Origin: Moraxellaceae bacterium
GTDB taxonomy: Bacteria > Pseudomonadota > Gammaproteobacteria > Pseudomonadales > Moraxellaceae
Reading direction: 5' to 3'
Assembly (NCBI GenBank): GCA_029267635.1
Contig: JAJUIK010000003.1
Span: 130,751-194,750, forward strand
Length of the DNA: 64,000 bases
Notes under the pieces: generated by a model
What the model saw: the letters and a program-made list of their open reading frames with translations, nothing else
Databases searched by the model: none
What the model was told of the DNA's origin: nothing
Shown here: positions 19,252 through 31,172 of the stretch, in pieces
Numbering within the stretch: the first letter of the stretch is position 1
Layout: each line of letters begins with the position of its first letter
Made by a program: the position numbers and the translations under genes

Positions 19252-20673
19252 CTAGTGTTGTGAGCGATACAACAGAAAATAATTGAGATAGCAGGCTGCA
19301 ATAAACAGCAGGCATCCGATAAATCCTACCCACATTTCCGGATCTGCCGCCATACTGAAACAGGTGATCAGGCAGCACACAAAACCCAGAAGGGGTACGA
19401 GGGGAAATAATGGGGTAGCAAACTGCAATTCCTGTTGGGTATGACCCTGCTGATACCATTGCCGGCGGAAATTGTACTGGCTCAGGCAGATACTCATCCA
19501 GACCACCACCATGGTAAAGGCCGCGACACCCAGCAGGTTTTTAAAAATGCTCTCGGGTGCAAACTGTTCAGAGAGCAAGCCGGGAATGGCCCCGAACAAG
19601 GTGACAATAATGGCAATATAGGGAGTGCCTGTTTGGCTCAGTTTGGAAAAGATTGCAGGCAGTTGTTGACGTACAGACAAGGACCACATCATACGCGAAG
19701 CCGCAAACAGTCCGGAGTTTGCGGCTGAGAGCAGGGCGGTAATGATGACAAAGCGCATGACATCTTCCGCATGGGGAATACCGAGATAACTAAACACCGT
19801 GACAAAAGAACTGTTGCTGATTCCATCCGCCTTTAAACCGGCCTGCTGATAAGGCAAGAGTGCGCTAATCACGAGAATGGTCCCGACAAAGAAAATCAGC
19901 AGGCGCCAGATGGCGGTATGAATGGCTTTAGGAATCTGTTGTGCAGGATCCTGACTTTCACCAGCGGCAACACCAATCAGTTCGGTGCCGGAAAAAGCAA
20001 AATTCACAATCAGCATAGTGGCAAAAATCGGAAATATCCCTTGTGGGAACCAGCCTTGGGCAGTGAGATTGTTGAAGAGGGGCGCAGTTTCGGTTCCCTG
20101 ATACGGTATCCATCCGAAAATGGCCAGTAGACCTAATACAATAAAACTGACCACGGTGATGACTTTTACCAGTGCCAGCCAGAATTCAGATTCGGCAAAA
20201 ATCAGGGTCGAGCTGATATTGAGCACAAAGACCAATGCTGCAAAAATCAGGGTCCAGATCCAGACGGAAACTGTGGGAAACCATTCCTGCATCAGTAGGG
20301 CGGCTGCAGTAAATTCGGTACCAAGTGTGGCGGTCCAGGTCAGCCAGTACAGCCAAGTGATCATATAGCCAGTCGCTGGACCGATAAACCGATGTGCATA
20401 GCTGCCAAAAGCCCCCGATTCCGGCAGATGTACCGCCAGTTCACCTAGGCACAGCATCACCATGTAGGCAATTAAGCCACCCAGCAAATACGCTAGAATT
20501 GCGCCGATTGGGCCGGTTTGTGCAATGACTTCACCTGAGCCGAGAAACAGGCCAGTGCCAATGGCTCCCCCTAACGACAGCATGACCAGATGTCGGGTGC
20601 TCATCGCGCGTTTTAAGGACGCAGGATTGCTTTGAGGACAACGATCAGGATGGGGTAGATGGGTAGGCATCAT
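19252..20673 (-). CDS. APC-family amino acid permease, MmuP/YkfD-like
   Basis: The 473-residue protein has twelve predicted membrane helices. The amino acid permease signature is clear: MLSLGGAIGTGLFLGSG at about 31-47, then ESGAFGSYAHRFIGP, NFAFSGTELIGVAAGE and SAANSGLFAASRMMWSL. Of the APC members I can recall, these segments match E. coli MmuP (S-methylmethionine permease) most closely, but GABA and lysine permeases are also related, so the substrate is provisional. No mmuM-like methyltransferase is next to it. It lies 100 nt downstream of tRNA-Glu copy 3 on the same strand. Confidence 0.83.
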   Translation of the reverse strand: MMPTHLPHPDRCPQSNPASLKRAMSTRHLVMLSLGGAIGTGLFLGSGEVIAQTGPIGAILAYLLGGLIAYMVMLCLGELAVHLPESGAFGSYAHRFIGPATGYMITWLYWLTWTATLGTEFTAAALLMQEWFPTVSVWIWTLIFAALVFVLNISSTLIFAESEFWLALVKVITVVSFIVLGLLAIFGWIPYQGTETAPLFNNLTAQGWFPQGIFPIFATMLIVNFAFSGTELIGVAAGESQDPAQQIPKAIHTAIWRLLIFFVGTILVISALLPYQQAGLKADGISNSSFVTVFSYLGIPHAEDVMRFVIITALLSAANSGLFAASRMMWSLSVRQQLPAIFSKLSQTGTPYIAIIVTLFGAIPGLLSEQFAPESIFKNLLGVAAFTMVVVWMSICLSQYNFRRQWYQQGHTQQELQFATPLFPLVPLLGFVCCLITCFSMAADPEMWVGFIGCLLFIAACYLNYFLLYRSQH

Positions 20674-20773
20674 GAACCAAATAGCAAAAACTATTAGGTA
20701 CTATTGTAAAACAGACGAAGAATGCTGTAAGAGAAAATGATGAACGATGTAGGAGAAGTATCGAGGAGATAAG

Positions 20774-20849
20774 TGGCGTCCCTACGGGGATTCGAACCCC
20801 GGTTACCGCCGTGAAAGGGCGATGTCCTAGGCCTCTAGACGATAGGGAC
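20774..20849 (-). tRNA. tRNA-Glu (UUC), copy 3
   Basis: This is a third identical 76-nt tRNA-Glu with encoded CCA. No clear terminator is visible between it and the permease gene downstream. Confidence 0.97.
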
Positions 20850-20865
20850 GTCGTAAGGTGGCGCT

Positions 20866-20894
20866 ACTATAGGAATTCTGGCAGCACCTGTCAA
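20866..20894 (-). promoter_or_regulatory. Sigma-70 promoter of tRNA-Glu copy 3
   Basis: On the minus strand, TTGACA (20889-20894), a 17-nt spacer and TATAGT (20866-20871) are followed by the discriminator AGCGCCACC. Confidence 0.82.
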
Positions 20895-21004
20895 ACAAAA
20901 AAAGCCGGTTTATAGAAAGGAACGCATTGTTTGTTTAAAAATTAGCTGATCCGTCACAAAAATATACGGTGATGTATCAAAATGACCAGATCTATAAAGC
21001 TGTT

Positions 21005-21142
21005 TCAATGATCGGGTGTCTGATAAATCGGGCTTTGTTGTACAGCTTTGGGTTGCGCTGGTTTAGGCTGATCACGATTGACAATATAAACATACAGCAG
21101 GGATGGGGAGAGGATCAGTAACACTAAAAGGATTTTCTTCAT
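21005..21142 (-). CDS. Small single-pass membrane protein, 45 residues, hypothetical
   Basis: The 45-codon frame begins MKKILLVLLILSPSLL, then YVYIVNRDQ and a Pro/Gln-rich tail ending YQTPDH. That is a Lys-Lys start, one hydrophobic helix (about 4-21) and a short polar tail, as in small inner-membrane proteins. The ribosome site is weak. It lies between tRNA-Glu copies 3 and 4 on the same strand, in an otherwise gene-free stretch. I do not recognise a family. Codon pattern and organised topology favour a real gene, but this is tentative. Confidence 0.45.
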   Translation of the reverse strand: MKKILLVLLILSPSLLYVYIVNRDQPKPAQPKAVQQSPIYQTPDH

Positions 21143-21299
21143 GGCAACATCAATCACTATTTTGCTGGTAGGTATTATAAACGCATTTAAATTTTAACTG
21201 TAAATTTACAAGAATAGGGGTAAAGAAAAAGCGTGATCTGATGTTGAAAATATCAGAACCTATTTAGAATAACGAGAATTTATACTGTGCAGCAGAATA

Positions 21300-21375
21300 T
21301 GGCGTCCCTACGGGGATTCGAACCCCGGTTACCGCCGTGAAAGGGCGATGTCCTAGGCCTCTAGACGATAGGGAC
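21300..21375 (-). tRNA. tRNA-Glu (UUC), copy 4
   Basis: This is the fourth identical tRNA-Glu, with encoded CCA. Its 5' end is 20 nt from the stop codon of rnt, and its promoter overlaps the end of that gene. Confidence 0.97.
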
Positions 21376-21392
21376 GTTTAGAAGATGGCGGT

Positions 21393-21421
21393 ATCTTATT
21401 GATCCGCCACCGCATTGTCAA
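21393..21421 (-). promoter_or_regulatory. Sigma-70 promoter of tRNA-Glu copy 4, inside the 3' end of rnt
   Basis: On the minus strand, TTGACA (21416-21421), a 17-nt spacer and TAAGAT (21393-21398) precede the discriminator ACCGCCATC. The first three bases of the -10 hexamer are the TAA stop of rnt, and the -35 lies within codons of its last residues. Confidence 0.8.
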
Positions 21422-22055
21422 GCAAGTGTGGGCCGAGTTTGTTTAAAATATAGCAAAACAGTTCGGCGGTCTTTTGCGTGTCATACAATGCCGAATGTGC
21501 CTCTTTGCCATCAAATTCAATCCCCGCTTGAATACAGGACTTGGCCAGTACGGTTTGACCAAACATCATGGCACTCAAAGTCACGGTATCAAAGACCGAA
21601 AAGCTGTGAAACGGATTCTGATTTTTGCTCCCGGTACGCTGAATGGCTGCTTGTACAAAACCGAGGTCAAAATGCGCATTATGACCGACCAGAATGGCAT
21701 GGGTACATTGCTGCTGGCGGCGCACCTCATTGATTGATTTAAAGATGCGTTTCAAGGCACTTTTTTCATCTTCAGCCATGGCAACACGCATCGGATTAAA
21801 CGGATCAATGCCGATAAAGTCCAGTGAACGACGGTCCAGATTGGCACCTTCAAACGGATTGATGTGGGCATGTACTGCTTCACCTGGAACAAATTGACCC
21901 TGTTCGTCATAGATAATCGGAATGCAGGCAATTTCGAGTAAGGCATCGGTTTTGGAATTGAAACCTGCCGTTTCTACATCGACAACGACAGGCAAAAATC
22001 CACGGAAACGTTGACCAATGACTGGTTTGACATCCGAGGTCACGCTTTCCTCCAC
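21396..22055 (-). CDS. rnt: Ribonuclease T
   Basis: This 219-residue DEDDh exonuclease has D26 and E28 in VDVETAGF, D130 in [10 protein letters not shown], and H187/D192 in EAHSALYD. RNase T trims 3' ends of tRNA and other stable RNAs and takes part in tRNA end turnover. Length matches the family (about 215). The start overlaps the 3' end of pyrC by 16 nt, so the two are co-transcribed. The stop lies inside the promoter of tRNA-Glu copy 4. Confidence 0.95.
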   Translation of the reverse strand: MEESVTSDVKPVIGQRFRGFLPVVVDVETAGFNSKTDALLEIACIPIIYDEQGQFVPGEAVHAHINPFEGANLDRRSLDFIGIDPFNPMRVAMAEDEKSALKRIFKSINEVRRQQQCTHAILVGHNAHFDLGFVQAAIQRTGSKNQNPFHSFSVFDTVTLSAMMFGQTVLAKSCIQAGIEFDGKEAHSALYDTQKTAELFCYILNKLGPHLLDNAVADQ

Positions 22056-23074
22056 TGAATGGTTTGACCCGCATAGAGCGGAATAATTTTTTCACCGTCA
22101 AGATAATCGAAACTTTCCGGAATCACCTGGGCTTCTTTAACCAGCGTGATGGTGTTGGTATTGCGTGGCAAACCGTAGAAGTCTGCACCAAAATGGCTGG
22201 CAAAACCTTCTAAACGTTCCAGTTTATTGACCTGATCAAAGGCTTGTGCATACAGCTCGATGGCTGTTGGTGCGCTATAGCAACCGGCACAGCCACAGGC
22301 ATTTTCTTTGGCATTTTTCGAATGCGGTGCACTGTCAGTACCCAGGAAGAATTTTGGATTGCCGCTAGTTGCCACTTCAAGTAGCGTTTGCTGATGGGTC
22401 TGACGTTTTAAGATCGGTAAACAATAGAAGTGCGGCTTGATGCCACCGACCAGCATGTCATTACGGTTAAATAGTAAATGTTGCGGGGTGATGGTCGCAG
22501 CGACATTACGGTCCTGTTCCAGTACAAACTGAGCCGCGTCTGAAGTGGTAATGTGTTCAAGTACCAGTTTCAGTTTCGGGAACTGCTTTAACAAAGGAGA
22601 AAGTATTTCATCAACGAAGCGTTTTTCACGGTCAAAAATATCCACATGAGCATGCGTGACTTCACCATGTAACAGTAACGGAACCTGATGTTCTTCCAGT
22701 TGTTCGATCACCGCATAGACTTTACGGATGTCACTGACACCATTGTCCGAATTGGTCGTTGCACCGGCTGGATACAGTTTGATGGCATTGACGTGTGCAG
22801 ATTCTTTGATTTTACGAACTTCATCCGGTGAAGTTTGATCGGTAAAATACAGCACCATGCGCGGGTCAAAGTTGAGACCTTCAGGCACATGCGCCATGAT
22901 ACGTTCGCGGTATGCTAGGGCTTCTTCAACAGTTTTAACTGGTGGAACCAGGTTTGGCATACAGATTGCGCGGGAAAATTGGCGTGCTAAGTCGGGTACA
23001 GTTCGTTTTAAGGCAAGTCCATCGCGCAAATGCGCATGCCAGTCGTCAGGCTGGAGAATCGTAATGGTATTCAA
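22040..23074 (-). CDS. pyrC: Dihydroorotase
   Basis: This 344-residue type II dihydroorotase catalyses the third step of pyrimidine synthesis. Zinc ligands are visible in HAHLRDG (H13, H15), [11 protein letters not shown] carries the bridging, carboxylated Lys, and LLHGEVTH and LEHITT give further His ligands. GTDSAPHSK carries the catalytic Asp. Length is normal (E. coli 348). Confidence 0.95.
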   Translation of the reverse strand: MNTITILQPDDWHAHLRDGLALKRTVPDLARQFSRAICMPNLVPPVKTVEEALAYRERIMAHVPEGLNFDPRMVLYFTDQTSPDEVRKIKESAHVNAIKLYPAGATTNSDNGVSDIRKVYAVIEQLEEHQVPLLLHGEVTHAHVDIFDREKRFVDEILSPLLKQFPKLKLVLEHITTSDAAQFVLEQDRNVAATITPQHLLFNRNDMLVGGIKPHFYCLPILKRQTHQQTLLEVATSGNPKFFLGTDSAPHSKNAKENACGCAGCYSAPTAIELYAQAFDQVNKLERLEGFASHFGADFYGLPRNTNTITLVKEAQVIPESFDYLDGEKIIPLYAGQTIQWRKA

Positions 23075-23261
23075 GGTAATTCAGGCTTAAAAATAAAACA
23101 AATGATAATCGATAAACTGTGAAAATGGTAACGAGATTTCTCATCAAGCGGAAAAATTCGGCAGATGCATAAGGGTTATCCATTTGAGGCAGGATTGAAG
23201 CGTGAAAACTGCGATGTACGTGGTGATTTACCGAATGATAAAAAAGTAAAAATATACAATA

Positions 23262-23288
23262 AAAAACCGCCTACTGCAGGCGGTTTTT
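23262..23288 (-). terminator. Terminator after argG
   Basis: AAAAACCGCCT / AGGCGGTTTTT with a 5-nt loop lies 15 nt beyond the argG stop, with a T-run on the minus strand. The structure is symmetric and could act in both directions. Confidence 0.85.
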
Positions 23289-23303
23289 AACTGAAAGGCA
23301 AAC

Positions 23304-24701
<1,398 letters not shown>

Positions 24702-24714
24702 TTAAAATGGCGTT

Positions 24715-24720
24715 ATTGTA
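24715..24720 (-). promoter_or_regulatory. Candidate -10 box of argG in a 345-nt gene-free stretch
   Basis: On the minus strand TGCTACAAT reads as an extended -10 element about 70 nt upstream of the argG ATG; no good -35 was found. The rest of the 24648-24992 gap holds an imperfect hairpin (24750-24759 with 24769-24778, one G-T pair) of unknown role and no convincing ORF. No ArgR box was recognised. Confidence 0.4.
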
Positions 24721-24992
24721 GCACTTTTCCTGAAGCATGTTTTCGCTAAACCCGGTAATCCCTAAAAAATTATCGGGTCAGGTGTGATGAAAGTGGGAGC
24801 CTTGTACTGTGGCTTGGGATTGATCAAGAGTGGTTTGATTAAGACTAGATAAGAAAAGCTAAAACTCAGAAGACTATTTACTCTATTTATTTAATGCTCT
24901 GATGAGCGTAAATAGATAGCGTAGAACACCAGCATGAGACTGGTCAGTACTTGAATTTTCGGTATAGTGGGATTTATTTGAGGGAAAGCGAG

Positions 24993-25343
24993 ATGAACAA
25001 TAAAATCCCATTTTCAGGATTGCCTATAGAGCCGCTGAACCAGACTTTATCTCTTGTGCATGCCATTTATGCAGGGTTAATGGGTTTTGCTCTGGTGATT
25101 TTTGTCTACCTGGAATATCAGCAATCCATGACCGATTTGCCAACCTTGCTGGGATGGGTGTTGGTTTTATTCGTTATTATGATGCTGAATATTAAAGCTA
25201 GTCATGCTGTCAAGCAGGGGCAAAACCAGGGTTTATGGTTGTCGCGAATTTTGGCTGTTTTGATGCTTCCGGGGTTCCCGATTGGTACAGTGCTCGGTTT
25301 CATTGCTTTATGGAAAACCTTGCCTAAACAGTGGCAGATTTAA
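24993..25343 (+). CDS. Small integral membrane protein, hypothetical
   Basis: It has 116 residues from the ATG at 24993, preceded by GAGGGA. Three hydrophobic helices are apparent (about 22-42, 52-72 and 86-108), with a short polar N-terminus and no recognised motif. An upstream in-frame start at 24951 would add 14 residues but lacks a ribosome site. Function is unknown. Confidence 0.7.
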   Translation: MNNKIPFSGLPIEPLNQTLSLVHAIYAGLMGFALVIFVYLEYQQSMTDLPTLLGWVLVLFVIMMLNIKASHAVKQGQNQGLWLSRILAVLMLPGFPIGTVLGFIALWKTLPKQWQI

Positions 25344-25495
25344 TTTCAAGATAGAAATGATGATACTCAACATCGAATTAAATTGGTTTATTTGAGTGTG
25401 AATATGACACCTCATTCGAACAGCATAATTGACAATATTGCCTGTAATCCAAGGTAGATTAGTCATAAACAATAAGAAAAAATCAGTTAAATTAA

Positions 25496-27568
<2,073 letters not shown>

Positions 27569-27616
27569 CAATTGATGAAACAATATGCGGTTGAATCTAT
27601 TTGACGTAAATTTCTC

Positions 27617-27645
27617 TTGAATAACATGCAGAAGATTTGTATTCT
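27617..27645 (+). promoter_or_regulatory. Candidate promoter of tRNA-Ser
   Basis: TTGAAT (27617-27622), a 17-nt spacer and TATTCT (27640-27645) end 9 nt before the tRNA 5' end. Confidence 0.6.
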
Positions 27646-27654
27646 TGCGCCTAT

Positions 27655-27744
27655 GGAAGCGTGGCAGAGTGGTTTAATGCACCGGTCTTGAAAACCGACG
27701 AGGGTTCACGCCCTCCGTGAGTTCGAATCTCACCGCTTCCGCCA
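27655..27744 (+). tRNA. tRNA-Ser (UGA)
   Basis: This 90-nt class II tRNA has acceptor stem GGAAGCG/CGCTTCC, anticodon loop TCTTGAAAA giving UGA, a long variable arm (CGAGGGTTCACGCCCTCCG), T-arm GAGTTCGAATCTC and encoded GCCA. Confidence 0.97.
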
Positions 27745-27751
27745 AATTTAA

Positions 27752-27782
27752 AACAAAGCCCTGATAATATCAGGGCTTTGTT
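27752..27782 (+). terminator. Terminator after tRNA-Ser
   Basis: AACAAAGCCCTGAT / ATCAGGGCTTTGTT, a perfect 14-bp stem with a 3-nt loop, lies 7 nt after the tRNA and is followed by ATTTTT. Confidence 0.9.
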
Positions 27783-28088
27783 ATTTTTGGGATTAAGATT
27801 CTTTAGATCTTAATAAGATGTAAGGTATTCGAGATCCAATTTTTAATCTTAATTTCCAAAGAGGCTAGGGGGGTTCATCAATTAGTTTGAGAAAACTTGA
27901 TTTATCCCCCTCTGATCATTTTTATAACCAAACACTGTGCATTGAAAGACTGTTCTACCTTTAGACCTTATTATTTCAGGTTAATTATTAGGTAATTTTT
28001 CTATCTGTTCCAATGAAATGGACTATTGAAAACTTTTTGTAACCCAGAAATTAACTGTTTTGAAATCAATTTCTTAAATTGGCATGTT
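27783..28088. other. Gene-free A/T-rich stretch with two hairpins
   Basis: No ORF is credible here. There is an 8-bp inverted repeat ATTAAGAT / ATCTTAAT (27792-27814). A longer composite hairpin spans 27867-27911: AGGGGG pairs with CCCCCT, ATCAA with TTGAT, GTTT with AAAC, closed by a GAGA loop. The latter lies about 180 nt beyond the pilX-like stop and could be its 3' end structure, or a small structured RNA. Neither is proven. Confidence 0.4.
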
Positions 28089-29588
28089 TTACATATAGCG
28101 GATACCAAGAATAGTAAAAGTTTTTTTATGTACGGGAATAAAGTTTGCAGGATCATCTGCTTTACTTAAGTTTAATTTAAAATCACCCGTCATCTCAGTC
28201 ATATCTGTACCACCCACAACCATTAAATTACCTTCAATATTTACAGTACCAGTACCAATCAATTTTCCAGATGACCCACCTGTACCTCCGGCAGAAGAGT
28301 TAGCCATTAAATTGCCATAATAGCTGACATGAACATTCTGTTGCTCTTTACCGCCACTCAACTGTAAAGTTTTAGAAAGATAGAGAATATTGGCAATTGT
28401 TGCAGGCATTTTTTCCATTTCTGCTACAGGTTTCAATACACCCTCAGCACTACAGTATTGAGTGGGATAACTCGCTGGACAAACCTTTAATAACCGTGCA
28501 TTTCTATCATTATCTGATATTGAATTTAATACATAATGATGTGGAGCATATGCTTCAAAATAGGTTGCTAGATAGTTTCCATTCAATTCTATAATTTTAC
28601 TATTGATATGATTTGTGGAAATAATGGTATTCACTAGAATATTTTTTTTATATTCTGTGGTTACCTCAACTGTATTTTGACCGACTTTTTCTGTCATTTT
28701 TACTGCACTGGCATTTAGCTGAACTTCAACATCTGCGTCAAACCACAAAACGCCGGCGGGTACACTCTGAGCGCTATTTATAATCCATACATTGTTGCTT
28801 TTCGTAATAGCTGATGTACAAGCTGCGATCTCTCCAATAATTATTTCATTATCAATTTTTTTACTCTGTGCAATATCAAAATAATTATTCCGCGCACACA
28901 TTAATTTTTCATTATCAGTATAAAAAATATAATTCGCATACTTCCTGGCTTCAACAGGAGATATGAAATCTCTTGGAGTATAAGGAATAATATTGATACC
29001 CACTGTTTTTAGTTCTTCTTGAGTATAGGTTTTTCCACTACCTCCCATTTCAGAGATAACTCCTCCACCAATTTCTAAAGTAACATTATTAGCGGTTAAA
29101 TTTTCTAATTTATTAACTTTTAAACCACCTTCAAATATTGAGCCGTTTAATCGCTCATTCACTAACTCATCAGAAATGATGAATTGGGAGCGAATAATCG
29201 AAGTTGCTCCACCACTTTTACCAAAAATATCAAAACAGTATTTTCCTGTCCCACAACTTACTTTTTTAAAATGAATTGGTACACTACCTCCACTGACTGT
29301 TCCCGTTGCAATTGTTTCAATTCTGGGAATATCTATAAGAGATTGACGCTTTAAAAATTCTGTTAAAGCTTGATAACCAATCATGGCCTGCATTTGTGCT
29401 TGGGTTTGTGCATGAGCCGTAGTTGCACTCGATTGCAGACTACGCATAGAAGACATGTAACCGACTGTCAAAACTGTTAGAGATAGCCCAACCAAGACAA
29501 TAAACAAAAGCGAAGAAAACCCTTCCTGCTTGGACAGAGATGTTATTCTAGATTTTTTTTTCATAATGGAAGACATACGGTTTATCAT
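28089..29588 (-). CDS. Large PilX-like minor pilin
   Basis: The 499-residue protein has a type III signal: a basic leader to Gly23, then F24-S-S-L-L and a hydrophobic helix (LLFIVLVGLSLTVLTVGYM). Position +5 after cleavage is Leu, not Glu, as in PilX/GspK-type pilins that sit at the pilus tip. The exposed part (about 70-499) is more than twice the usual PilX length. It has repeated short V-x-I/L strands and a Gly/Ser-rich stretch (AGGTGGSSGK) followed by GTVNIEGNLMVVGG, suggesting a beta-rich, possibly beta-helical head. RBS AGGGGAT. It is last of a five-gene minor pilin operon with no PilY1. Confidence 0.7.
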   Translation of the reverse strand: MINRMSSIMKKKSRITSLSKQEGFSSLLFIVLVGLSLTVLTVGYMSSMRSLQSSATTAHAQTQAQMQAMIGYQALTEFLKRQSLIDIPRIETIATGTVSGGSVPIHFKKVSCGTGKYCFDIFGKSGGATSIIRSQFIISDELVNERLNGSIFEGGLKVNKLENLTANNVTLEIGGGVISEMGGSGKTYTQEELKTVGINIIPYTPRDFISPVEARKYANYIFYTDNEKLMCARNNYFDIAQSKKIDNEIIIGEIAACTSAITKSNNVWIINSAQSVPAGVLWFDADVEVQLNASAVKMTEKVGQNTVEVTTEYKKNILVNTIISTNHINSKIIELNGNYLATYFEAYAPHHYVLNSISDNDRNARLLKVCPASYPTQYCSAEGVLKPVAEMEKMPATIANILYLSKTLQLSGGKEQQNVHVSYYGNLMANSSAGGTGGSSGKLIGTGTVNIEGNLMVVGGTDMTEMTGDFKLNLSKADDPANFIPVHKKTFTILGIRYM

Positions 29589-29597
29589 TTTTATCCC

Positions 29598-30287
29598 CTA
29601 TTTAAAGTTAAATAGGCAGGTGACATTACTAATTTTTTCAGCTGTAGTGGCACTACTTGCAGCATAAGTATTAGCAGTTAATACGACCAGGTATTTGCCT
29701 CCAACAGAAATATTATTCTTTACACCGAAGGGGAGACAATTAGTCGTTTCCTGAACCTCAATATTGATTTCACCTACTTTATTGGTGCTATTAGATATTC
29801 CAGAGCTGGCAAGAGTACTTCCCACTTGAACTAATAATTCTTTTGTCAGTGTTTCTTCAGGTTTAACCAGATTTGCACAGATATAACCTGTGTCTTTGCC
29901 ATATAAATACAATCCATTCGCATGACTTTGTAAAGCCTGGCAATGTGTATTTGAGACTTTCCAAACTAAGAATTTTCCTGTTGCTCTTTTTGTAGTGGCA
30001 TCCAAATTAACGGCTGTGCCAGCTTGATCTAAAATGCGAAAATTCGTGCCATATCCAGCTGTGGTATCACTTAATTCAAATCCCATACCTTGCAAGATAC
30101 GATCTGCAGTAATAAAACCCAACATTATATTGCTATCTACTTTGGCACCCAGAGAAGATTCAGCAGTAACTTTTCCGGTAGTTACAAATGCACGCAACAT
30201 AGCCAGAATAATAATAATTGACAGGGCAAGCGAGATGAGAATTTCAAGTAGAGAAATGCCGTACTGTGAAGATTTGGGATTAATCAT
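29598..30287 (-). CDS. PilW-like minor pilin
   Basis: The chosen ATG at 30287 has a GAGGAA ribosome site and gives 229 residues; starts at 30302 and 30305 are also in frame. The leader ends at Gly10, then ISLLE with Glu at +5 and a long hydrophobic helix. The motif KVDSNIMLGFITADRILQGMGFEL after the helix is typical of PilW proteins, and later Cys residues (NTHCQAL, YICANL, TNCLPFG, NVTCLF) could pair in the head. It is part of the priming complex of a type IV pilus. It begins within a few bases of the pilV stop. Confidence 0.8.
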   Translation of the reverse strand: MINPKSSQYGISLLEILISLALSIIIILAMLRAFVTTGKVTAESSLGAKVDSNIMLGFITADRILQGMGFELSDTTAGYGTNFRILDQAGTAVNLDATTKRATGKFLVWKVSNTHCQALQSHANGLYLYGKDTGYICANLVKPEETLTKELLVQVGSTLASSGISNSTNKVGEINIEVQETTNCLPFGVKNNISVGGKYLVVLTANTYAASSATTAEKISNVTCLFNFK

Positions 30288-30301
30288 CTTTTTATTCCTC
30301 A

Positions 30302-30736
30302 TCACGGTGATATTTGCACTTTGATCGGAACAAAGCTGTCATCGGCACTGATTTTAATCTCTGCATAACTCACATTAACCGTCGAGGCTGCTACGCCTTG
30401 TTTAGGATTAGAGTTATTAAATGTGTCTACAGTGAAGGCCTGCGTTTTAACCGTACAATCCACTTGTACCTCTTTGCCGACAATCTTTACTTTCTCAGAA
30501 TGAGTTCCCGTAGATTTACTGCCACATTGTGTCGAATTTTCTAATTGTTGACGAAGTTGGCCAATGGTATGTAAGTGAATATTTTGATCACGGTGTATTA
30601 CGGCAGTACGTCCGGCAATAAAGGCTCCACCAAGGCCAATAATCGCCATAAGCACAATCGAAATCAGCACTTCAATAAGTGTGACCCCTTGCTGACTCTT
30701 CGGTAAAGATAAAATCTTACAATGCTCCTGTTGCAT
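30302..30736 (-). CDS. PilV-like minor pilin
   Basis: There are 144 residues from the ATG at 30736, preceded by GGAGGTG. The prepilin leader ends at Gly17, then VTLIEVLISIVLMAIIG with Glu at +5. Two downstream Cys residues (STQCGSK and VDCTVK) may form a disulfide. It resembles the PilV/GspI class of minor pilins. It overlaps the FimT-like gene by 20 nt. Confidence 0.8.
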   Translation of the reverse strand: MQQEHCKILSLPKSQQGVTLIEVLISIVLMAIIGLGGAFIAGRTAVIHRDQNIHLHTIGQLRQQLENSTQCGSKSTGTHSEKVKIVGKEVQVDCTVKTQAFTVDTFNNSNPKQGVAASTVNVSYAEIKISADDSFVPIKVQISP

Positions 30737-31172
30737 TGACACCTCCACCTGCGGCCGTAATCGTATAGACCGTACAGTCTGCAGTCATTACATGCGCATT
30801 ATTATTCAATAGAATTTTATTATTACACTTGTCTGATAAGGTCACCGTAACTCTCGGTTCAATTGTTACCTTTAATACAATTGAATCGGCTGTGCTATCA
30901 TCTTTATTTCTGACGGTAATTGTCTTGTTTTCATTATCTACAATTAAAATTGCTGCTGGTATCGTACTATCCATGGGTACACCATTTGGATTACGGACTG
31001 CCTCATTCTTAGTCCGGTTATAGGCTTCCAAGAATAGCTTTTCGGTTTTGGTAATCTGTGCATTTGCAACCCAATTTTGTCCTAACGGAAATACTGCTAA
31101 AGTCAACATTGCCAATAAAACAATTGCGATCAAAAGCTCAATTAGGGTTACTCCGTACTGTCGATTTACCAT
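30717..31172 (-). CDS. FimT/GspH-like minor pilin
   Basis: There are 151 residues from the ATG at 31172, which overlaps the stop of the pilin upstream by 7 nt. The leader is only seven residues, ending at Gly7, then VTLIELLIAIVLLAML with Glu at +5. The post-helix region (AQITKTEKLFLEAYNRTKNE) is typical of FimT/FimU proteins. FimT homologues bind DNA in natural transformation of some gammaproteobacteria; whether this one does is unknown. Confidence 0.8.
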   Translation of the reverse strand: MVNRQYGVTLIELLIAIVLLAMLTLAVFPLGQNWVANAQITKTEKLFLEAYNRTKNEAVRNPNGVPMDSTIPAAILIVDNENKTITVRNKDDSTADSIVLKVTIEPRVTVTLSDKCNNKILLNNNAHVMTADCTVYTITAAGGGVNATGAL

